A stretch of 10,208 nucleotides of DNA, from positions 1 through 10,208 of the forward strand of contig DMEM01000144.1 of assembly GCA_003450915.1 (NCBI GenBank), given 5' to 3'. Below are positions 5,965-10,208 of this stretch, piece after piece; the first letter of the stretch is position 1, and each line of letters opens with the position of its first letter. Under the pieces are notes generated by a model. That model searched no databases, was not told the origin of the DNA, and saw only the letters and a list, made by a program, of their open reading frames with translations. The stretch is from Alphaproteobacteria bacterium. GTDB taxonomy: Bacteria > Pseudomonadota > Alphaproteobacteria > UBA1280 > UBA12223. The translations under genes and the position numbers were made by a program.

Positions 5965-5981
5965 AAAGCTGACTCAGCTTT
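5965..5981. repeat. 17-bp palindrome at the ftsZ stop codon
   Basis: AAAGCTGA and TCAGCTTT flank a single C, an exact 8+1+8 dyad whose last base is also the final base of the ftsZ TAA. It has no T-run of its own, so it is not a classic terminator. It could cap the mRNA 3' end together with the terminator about 22 bases further on, or be a protein-binding site. Confidence 0.5.
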
Positions 5982-7303
5982 TAATTAACTTGTCTTCTTA
6001 AGAAAGCTGGAATTTCAAGTTCGTCTAATCTTGATTTTCTTTCTTTAGTAGGAGCTTCTTCTTTAACAGGAGTTTGTTCAGCTACAGGTTCTTGATAAGC
6101 TTCTTCTTTTTCTTCTTTATGAGAAAATAGTCCGCCTAGTAAGTCACCTGCAAAGTTTGAAGGCTCTTTAGCTTCTTCAGACTTAACATTTTTTTTATTA
6201 ACAGATGTTTGAATATTATCCATGCTGATAGTTGGTTTTTCTTCAACAATAGGTTTAGCTTGAACAGGCGTTTGTCTTTCTTGAGGTTGGAAAATACCTA
6301 AAGAAGGTCTGTCTTGATTAAAACCCCTAGGGTTTGTAGCTCCGCCTAAGCCTGTAGCAATAACGCTAACTCTAACATTACCAGACATTGTAGGGTCAAT
6401 AGTTGTACCGAAGATAATGTTTGCATCAGGGTCAACTTCTTCTCTAATTCTGTTTGCTGCTTCATCAGCTTCATAAAGAGTCATATCATCGCCACCAATA
6501 ACGTTGATTAATACACCTCTAGCACCAGCCATTGAAATACCATCAAGTAGAGGGCTAGAAATTGCAGCTTCAGCAGCAATAATTGCTCTACGCTCGCCTT
6601 CTGCTTGGCCGGTACCCATCATTGCAGGTCCTGTTTCTGACATTACAGTCTTAACGTCGTTAAAGTCAACGTTAATTAAACCGCGTTGTAGAATTAAATC
6701 TGTAACTCCTTGAACACCTTTATAAAGAACTTCATCTGCTAGTTTAAAAGCATCTGTTAAAGTAGTTCTTTCATTAGCGATTCTAAATAAGTTTTGGTTA
6801 GGGATTGTAATAACTGTGTTTGCGTATTGTTGTAGTTCTTCTAAACCAGCTTCTGCTAGTTTCATACGTCTAGAACCTTCAAAACTAAATGGTTTTGTTA
6901 CAACTGCAACTGTTAAAATACCCATATCTCTTGCTGCTCTTGCAACAACTGCTGCAGCACCAGTACCAGTACCACCACCCATACCAGCTGTTACGAACAC
7001 CATGTGTGAGTCTTTAATTGCATCGCAAATTTCTTCAAATGATTCTTCTGCAGCTTGTGCGCCAACTTCTGGGCTAGCACCAGCACCTAAACCTTCAGTG
7101 ATTTCTTTACCAAGCTGAATTCTTGAGTCTGCAGAGCTGCCTTTTAAGGCTTGTAGGTCAGTATTTGCTACAACAAATTTAACTCCATTAAGGTCAGAGT
7201 TAATCATATTGTCAACAGCATTACCACCACCGCCACCAACACCAATAACGGTAATTCTTGGTTGGTGCGTATCTTCTTGTGCTAAACTAATTTTTAATGA
7301 CAT
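5981..7303 (-). CDS. ftsZ: Cell division GTPase FtsZ
   Basis: Tubulin-like GTPase that polymerises into the cytoplasmic Z-ring. The protein has 440 residues from the ATG at 7303. A TTG two codons further upstream is in frame, but AAAGGA sits one base from it and seven bases from the ATG, so the ATG is preferred. Visible are the nucleotide-binding ITVIGVGGGGGNAVDNM (17-33), the tubulin signature GGGTGTG (109-115), the NxxR region FRIANERTT (173-181) and the T7 loop NVDFNDV (211-217) with its catalytic Asp residues. The globular core ends near ATGLGGATNP, followed by a roughly 100-residue Glu/Pro/Lys-rich linker. The conserved tail LDELEIPAFLRRQ (426-438) binds FtsA and other partners. No key residue is missing. 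It lies downstream of ftsA with its own likely promoter in the 168-base gap. Confidence 0.98.
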   Translation of the reverse strand: MSLKISLAQEDTHQPRITVIGVGGGGGNAVDNMINSDLNGVKFVVANTDLQALKGSSADSRIQLGKEITEGLGAGASPEVGAQAAEESFEEICDAIKDSHMVFVTAGMGGGTGTGAAAVVARAARDMGILTVAVVTKPFSFEGSRRMKLAEAGLEELQQYANTVITIPNQNLFRIANERTTLTDAFKLADEVLYKGVQGVTDLILQRGLINVDFNDVKTVMSETGPAMMGTGQAEGERRAIIAAEAAISSPLLDGISMAGARGVLINVIGGDDMTLYEADEAANRIREEVDPDANIIFGTTIDPTMSGNVRVSVIATGLGGATNPRGFNQDRPSLGIFQPQERQTPVQAKPIVEEKPTISMDNIQTSVNKKNVKSEEAKEPSNFAGDLLGGLFSHKEEKEEAYQEPVAEQTPVKEEAPTKERKSRLDELEIPAFLRRQVN

Positions 7304-7364
7304 TGCCAATTCCTTTAATAACTTGATTATTTGTTATAAGTTTTTTGTCTGTATATTTTGCTCT

Positions 7365-7370
7365 ATTATA
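7365..7370 (-). promoter_or_regulatory. Second possible -10 box for ftsZ
   Basis: A perfect TATAAT on the minus strand lies 61 bases before the ftsZ ATG. The only nearby -35 candidates (TTTGTT at 16 bases, TTGTTT at 15) are poor. It may be a secondary start or a chance match in A+T-rich DNA. Confidence 0.3.
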
Positions 7371-7416
7371 GAATTTTTTTGTATAAAACAAAGAGCTTTA
7401 TTCATACTTATGTGAT

Positions 7417-7425
7417 ATTATAACA
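7417..7425 (-). promoter_or_regulatory. Extended -10 promoter element for ftsZ
   Basis: The minus strand reads TGTTATAAT, the TGn-TATAAT extended -10 form that can work without a good -35. It lies in the ftsA-ftsZ gap, about 115 bases before the ftsZ ATG. It would let FtsZ be made in excess over FtsA, as is usual in bacteria. Confidence 0.5.
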
Positions 7426-7471
7426 ACATAACATATTTTTTTGTAATTTACTAGAGATAAAGGCAAAAAAG

Positions 7472-8686
7472 TTATTTAAAAAATGATTTTTTGAAATTAA
7501 ATAACATTTTCCCGAATTTAGAATTTTTATAAGAATATTCAGGCTGCTTGCTATGCTTTTCAGATAGATAAATAATACCACCAGAAACAGTGATGAACCT
7601 AGGGTTTGATGAAATATTAGTTGTTCCTTCTAGTGTGTTAACGCTTGCTACTCTAATGCTGCTATTAAAGATAATTTGAGCAAGGTCTGTGATTCCTTTA
7701 AGGTTTGAGCCACCGCCAGTTAGAACAATTCTGTTATTAAAGATGTGTTGATAAGGAGCTATTTTATTTTTTACTAGCTCTAAAATTTCTTCCATGCGAG
7801 GTTGGATAATGCCACAAACATAACTATGAGAAACAAAGTTAACATTGTCTTTTAAATCACCAACTTTAACGTATTCTATAGATTTGCCACTTTCAATTAA
7901 GTTGCTTGAAGTTGCACCTTCTAAAGATTTAATTCTTTCAGCGTCTTCTAAAGAAACTGAAAGTCCGTGCGCTAAATCAGATGTAACATGGTAGGCACCT
8001 AAGTTAATTGAATCAATTAAAATAAGTTTGCCATTATAATAAATAGAAATATCAGTGGAAAAACCACCAACATCAATTAGGCATGTACCAAGTTGTTTTT
8101 CATCTTCAATTAGTGCTGAATAGCCATTTGCAACATTTGATGCAATGATTTCATCAATATAAAAACCAGCTAATTCAACAGCTCTAATAATATTTTTTAG
8201 AGGCTCTTGTTTTGCGCTAATAATATTGATTTTTGCTTCTAATTTAGAACCAACCATATTTAATGGGTTTTTAATCCCCTTATAATCATCTAGAGTATAA
8301 TCTACAGGAATTGCATGTAGGATTTTTTTGTTAGTTTCAACGTGTTTTGCTTTTGCTAGATCAACTAGCTTTTCTACATCTTCAGAAGTAATTGCTTTAT
8401 TATGTAAGATAAGCATAGAATCGGTTATTTTAGATTCTAAAGATATTCCGCCAACACAAATGCTAACGCTTTCAATATCTACTCCAGCCATATTTGCAGC
8501 TTGCTCGATAACTTTCTCAATTGCTTGAGCAGTTTCTTGCATATTCACTACAACACCTCTTTGAATACCAAAACTTGAAATTTGTGAAAAACCGATAAGT
8601 TTAAGATTGCTTTCAGTTTTTTCAGCGATAAAACAAGTTATTTTAGTACTACCGATGTCTAAGCTTGCAAATATTTCTGGAGCCAT
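7472..8686 (-). CDS. ftsA: Cell division protein FtsA
   Basis: Actin-like ATPase that tethers FtsZ filaments to the inner membrane and recruits later division proteins. The protein has 404 residues, normal for FtsA. Actin-fold motifs are phosphate-1 SLDIGSTKI (8-16), the FtsA-specific 1C subdomain (about 83-165, beginning after ICVGGISLES), phosphate-2 IDVGGFSTDI (204-213) and the adenosine motif VLTGGGSNLKG (321-331). The C-terminal FGKMLFNFKKSFFK (391-404) is a basic amphipathic stretch at the position of the membrane-targeting helix. The ATG has AAGGA six to seven bases upstream. It starts 33 bases after the IMPase-like gene and should belong to its operon. The usual upstream neighbour ftsQ and the mur/ddl genes are absent here, so the division cluster is broken up. 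Confidence 0.96.
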   Translation of the reverse strand: MAPEIFASLDIGSTKITCFIAEKTESNLKLIGFSQISSFGIQRGVVVNMQETAQAIEKVIEQAANMAGVDIESVSICVGGISLESKITDSMLILHNKAITSEDVEKLVDLAKAKHVETNKKILHAIPVDYTLDDYKGIKNPLNMVGSKLEAKINIISAKQEPLKNIIRAVELAGFYIDEIIASNVANGYSALIEDEKQLGTCLIDVGGFSTDISIYYNGKLILIDSINLGAYHVTSDLAHGLSVSLEDAERIKSLEGATSSNLIESGKSIEYVKVGDLKDNVNFVSHSYVCGIIQPRMEEILELVKNKIAPYQHIFNNRIVLTGGGSNLKGITDLAQIIFNSSIRVASVNTLEGTTNISSNPRFITVSGGIIYLSEKHSKQPEYSYKNSKFGKMLFNFKKSFFK

Positions 8687-8719
8687 GTTAATTCCTTAAA
8701 TAAATATGGTTGGTTTATA

Positions 8720-9511
8720 TTACTTAAGTCTTGCTAGTACTTTAGCATGTAACTTAGAGTTTGATACAATAATTGAAGAAGTATTTTCTTTTAGTTCCCC
8801 AGATTTAAAATCAGTTGCTACAGCACCAGACTCTAAAGCAAATAGTTTTGCAATTAGAACTTCTTGTGTTGTTAGGCCTGTTGCAACGAATGCATCTTTT
8901 TTACCACCAACTACTAGCATTAAGTCTAGTAAGCTTGCATCTGTAACTCTTAGAGCTTGGTTGTTTGTTGCTTCTGTTGTAATAAGTTCAACAACTTTGT
9001 TAAACTCTTTTTCATCAGCAAGTTTTTTGTTTGAGTATACAACAAAGTCGCATGATTCTCTTCTCATAGAAGTTCTAAGTCTTACATTTTGAGAGAAAGC
9101 ACCGTTGTTGTTGCTTGCAAAGAACTTGTCATCTGTAAAAGGATTAAAGATGAATGCATCTTGAGTAATACCTTTTGCATCGATAAATGCCATAGCGATA
9201 TAAGCGTCATCGTGTGAGTGATTGATGTGCTTTAAACCACCTAAAGGAATGATAACAAATTTTGTACCATCGTGATTTTCAGGAGTGTATGGTGTTGTGT
9301 TTTGGAATAAAATTGATGAGTTAGGGAATGACTCAATAAGTCTTTCGTGTAGCTTAACAATAATGCTTGCTACCATTTTTTCAACAACTGGTTGGAAGTC
9401 TTCTCTTTCACCTGTCATTTTTTCCATTTTAACTAAGTCTTGGTTTAGCTTTCTTGTTAGCAGCTCTAAGCTTGCTTCCATAAAGTTTTGTTTTGGAGTA
9501 ATACCTGCCAT
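8720..9511 (-). CDS. SuhB/inositol monophosphatase-family protein, probably catalytically inactive
   Basis: A 263-residue protein that aligns by eye along its whole length with alphaproteobacterial SuhB/IMPases: DAFIFNPFTDDKFFASNNNGAF (118-139) matches the family's IFNPxxDExYxAxxGxGAF, then LRVTDASLLDL, GKKDAFV and ESGAVATD. The metal- and substrate-binding motifs are gone. The GEE motif is replaced by LFQN (68-71), DPLDGT by IPLGGL (88-93), and the C-terminal WD by QE (216-217). Active family enzymes hydrolyse inositol phosphates, fructose-1,6-bisphosphate or PAP with Mg2+; this one is unlikely to. E. coli SuhB also acts in rRNA antitermination with NusA without needing catalysis, so a retained scaffold role is possible but inferred. 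The frame is intact, so it is not a decayed gene. The ATG lies two bases after the efp stop, implying coupled translation. Confidence 0.85.
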   Translation of the reverse strand: MAGITPKQNFMEASLELLTRKLNQDLVKMEKMTGEREDFQPVVEKMVASIIVKLHERLIESFPNSSILFQNTTPYTPENHDGTKFVIIPLGGLKHINHSHDDAYIAMAFIDAKGITQDAFIFNPFTDDKFFASNNNGAFSQNVRLRTSMRRESCDFVVYSNKKLADEKEFNKVVELITTEATNNQALRVTDASLLDLMLVVGGKKDAFVATGLTTQEVLIAKLFALESGAVATDFKSGELKENTSSIIVSNSKLHAKVLARLK

Positions 9512-9513
9512 AA

Positions 9514-10074
9514 TTATGCTCTTTCTACGTATGTGCCGTCGATTGTACTGATAACAATTTTTTCACCTGTTTCAATAAATTGAGGAACCATTACTGTTTG
9601 GCCGTTTTCAACTTTTGAAGTTTTATATGATGATGTAACTGTTTGACCTTTAATAGCAGCTTCTGCTTCAACAATTGTCATAATAACATGTTTAGGCAGT
9701 TCAATGCTTAGTGGCTTTTCTTCATGGAAAGATACTTTAACTTCCATGCTTTCTGTTAGCCATACTTTTTGCTCACCGATTGTTTCTTCGTTGATTTCAA
9801 TTTGTTCATAGTTTGTCATATCCATGAATGTGTAATTGTCACCATCAGAAAATAGATATTGCATCGCTTTTTCTTCTAGAACAACTCTTTCAACGTTTTC
9901 TGATGAACGGAATCTTTCGTTAAGCTTTGTGCCGTTGATAATGTCTTTCATTTCTGCTTGAATAAAAGCACCACCTTTACCTGGCTGTGTGTGTGAAAGT
10001 TTTGAAACTCTCCATAACTTCCCCTTGTACTCAAGGATGTTACCTGTATTGATATTGTTTGCTATAATTTTCAT
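9514..10074 (-). CDS. efp: Translation elongation factor P
   Basis: Binds ribosomes stalled at polyproline and promotes peptide bond formation. The start is set at the ATG at 10074, giving 186 residues (typical is 185-189). The frame is open further upstream, but MKIIANNINTGNILEYKGKLW is the normal EF-P N-terminus and the likely promoter lies within the extension. Domain order is the KOW-like N-terminal domain with loop HTQPGKGGAF, the tip lysine being Lys33, then two OB domains including the family signature KLNERFRSSE. The closing VVPQFIETGEK-type segment (MVPQFIETGEK) and DGTYVERA complete the protein. The tip lysine is available for beta-lysylation or another modification, though no modifying enzyme gene is visible here. 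It is the first gene of the efp-IMPase-ftsA block. Confidence 0.97.
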   Translation of the reverse strand: MKIIANNINTGNILEYKGKLWRVSKLSHTQPGKGGAFIQAEMKDIINGTKLNERFRSSENVERVVLEEKAMQYLFSDGDNYTFMDMTNYEQIEINEETIGEQKVWLTESMEVKVSFHEEKPLSIELPKHVIMTIVEAEAAIKGQTVTSSYKTSKVENGQTVMVPQFIETGEKIVISTIDGTYVERA

Positions 10075-10132
10075 TTCTAAAATAACCTGTTTGATTTTAT
10101 CTTGAATTTGTAATATATATTGATATAATATA

Positions 10133-10161
10133 GTTATACAATATTTAGCAAAAAATGGCAA
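10133..10161 (-). promoter_or_regulatory. Sigma70-type promoter of the efp-IMPase-ftsA transcript
   Basis: On the minus strand a -35 TTGCCA (10156-10161, 5/6) is 17 bases from a -10 TATAAC (10133-10138, 5/6). Predicted initiation near 10126 gives a leader of about 50 bases to the efp ATG at 10074. It therefore excludes the longer open frame that begins at 10170 as a translated start. Confidence 0.6.
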
Positions 10162-10208
10162 AAATTTCAATTAAATTCAATCAAAAAAGAAAAAAACATG
10201 TTAAAAAA

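Noticed and set aside
6504..7118. Open frames on the plus strand opposite ftsZ and similar ones opposite ftsA, the IMPase-like gene and efp
   Set aside because: These are antisense shadows of well-conserved genes, with Ala/Pro/Ser-rich low-complexity translations and no ribosome sites.
7304..7309. TTG start two codons before the ftsZ ATG
   Set aside because: The AAAGGA site is one base from the TTG and seven from the ATG, so the ATG at 7303 fits initiation better.
7471..7505. Inverted repeat GTTATTTAA...TTAAATAAC with an inner A/T palindrome at the ftsA 3' end
   Set aside because: It is made of Lys and Phe codons for the membrane-targeting tail plus the stop. It has no G-C pairs in the core and would be a very weak structure.
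10075..10170. 32-residue N-terminal extension of EF-P in an uninterrupted frame
   Set aside because: EF-P has a conserved start at MKIIANN. The extension is A+T-rich, has no ribosome site and overlaps the likely promoter (10133-10161). It is open by chance.
10198..10208. ATG at the right edge that could begin a divergent plus-strand gene
   Set aside because: Only three codons are visible, in poly-A-rich DNA, with no clear ribosome site. It cannot be supported.

Overview
The window looks like chromosomal core DNA from a low-GC alphaproteobacterium. The evidence is the strong A+T bias (every stop codon I could read is TAA), the mrp-hflK-hflC order and the efp-IMPase pair (arrangements I associate with Rickettsiales and other Alphaproteobacteria), an EF-P with an HTxPGKGGAF loop, and an FtsZ ending in IPAFLRRQ. 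A host-associated lineage is plausible, but genus and family cannot be fixed from the sequence. No tRNA, rRNA, CRISPR, transposase or phage gene was seen.

Layout: two gene blocks converge on a bidirectional terminator near 4867-4901. The plus-strand block (1-4855) holds the 3' part of mrp/apbC (Fe-S cluster carrier ATPase), a strong sigma70-type promoter whose -35 overlaps the mrp stop, then hflK, hflC and an rseC-like gene. These encode the membrane SPFH complex that modulates FtsH and a two-helix membrane protein with a cysteine motif. After a terminator comes a 276-base gap that may carry a small RNA. It is followed by an independently expressed gene for a secreted, cysteine-rich 450-residue protein containing a eukaryotic-looking thrombospondin type-1 (TSP1) repeat. 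The minus-strand block, read right to left, is efp, a SuhB/IMPase-like gene, ftsA, ftsZ and a PfkB-family sugar kinase. efp to ftsA is tightly packed. ftsZ is preceded by 168 bases with an extended -10 element and followed by a terminator. The kinase has its own promoter with a palindrome over its -10.

The genes cover translation of polyproline stretches (EF-P), possible rRNA-transcription or RNA control (SuhB family), division (FtsA/FtsZ) and membrane protein quality control (HflKC). The items most worth a second look are: (1) the secreted TSP1-repeat protein, a candidate host-interaction factor; (2) the IMPase homologue, in which every metal-binding motif I can align is lost, so it is probably a pseudoenzyme; (3) a perfect 14-bp terminator-like hairpin inside the start of the rseC-like gene, which begins at TTG; (4) the palindromic operator over the kinase promoter; and (5) the terminator-flanked sRNA candidate. 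Most of the window is ordinary core genome. I do not see a complete new multi-gene system.
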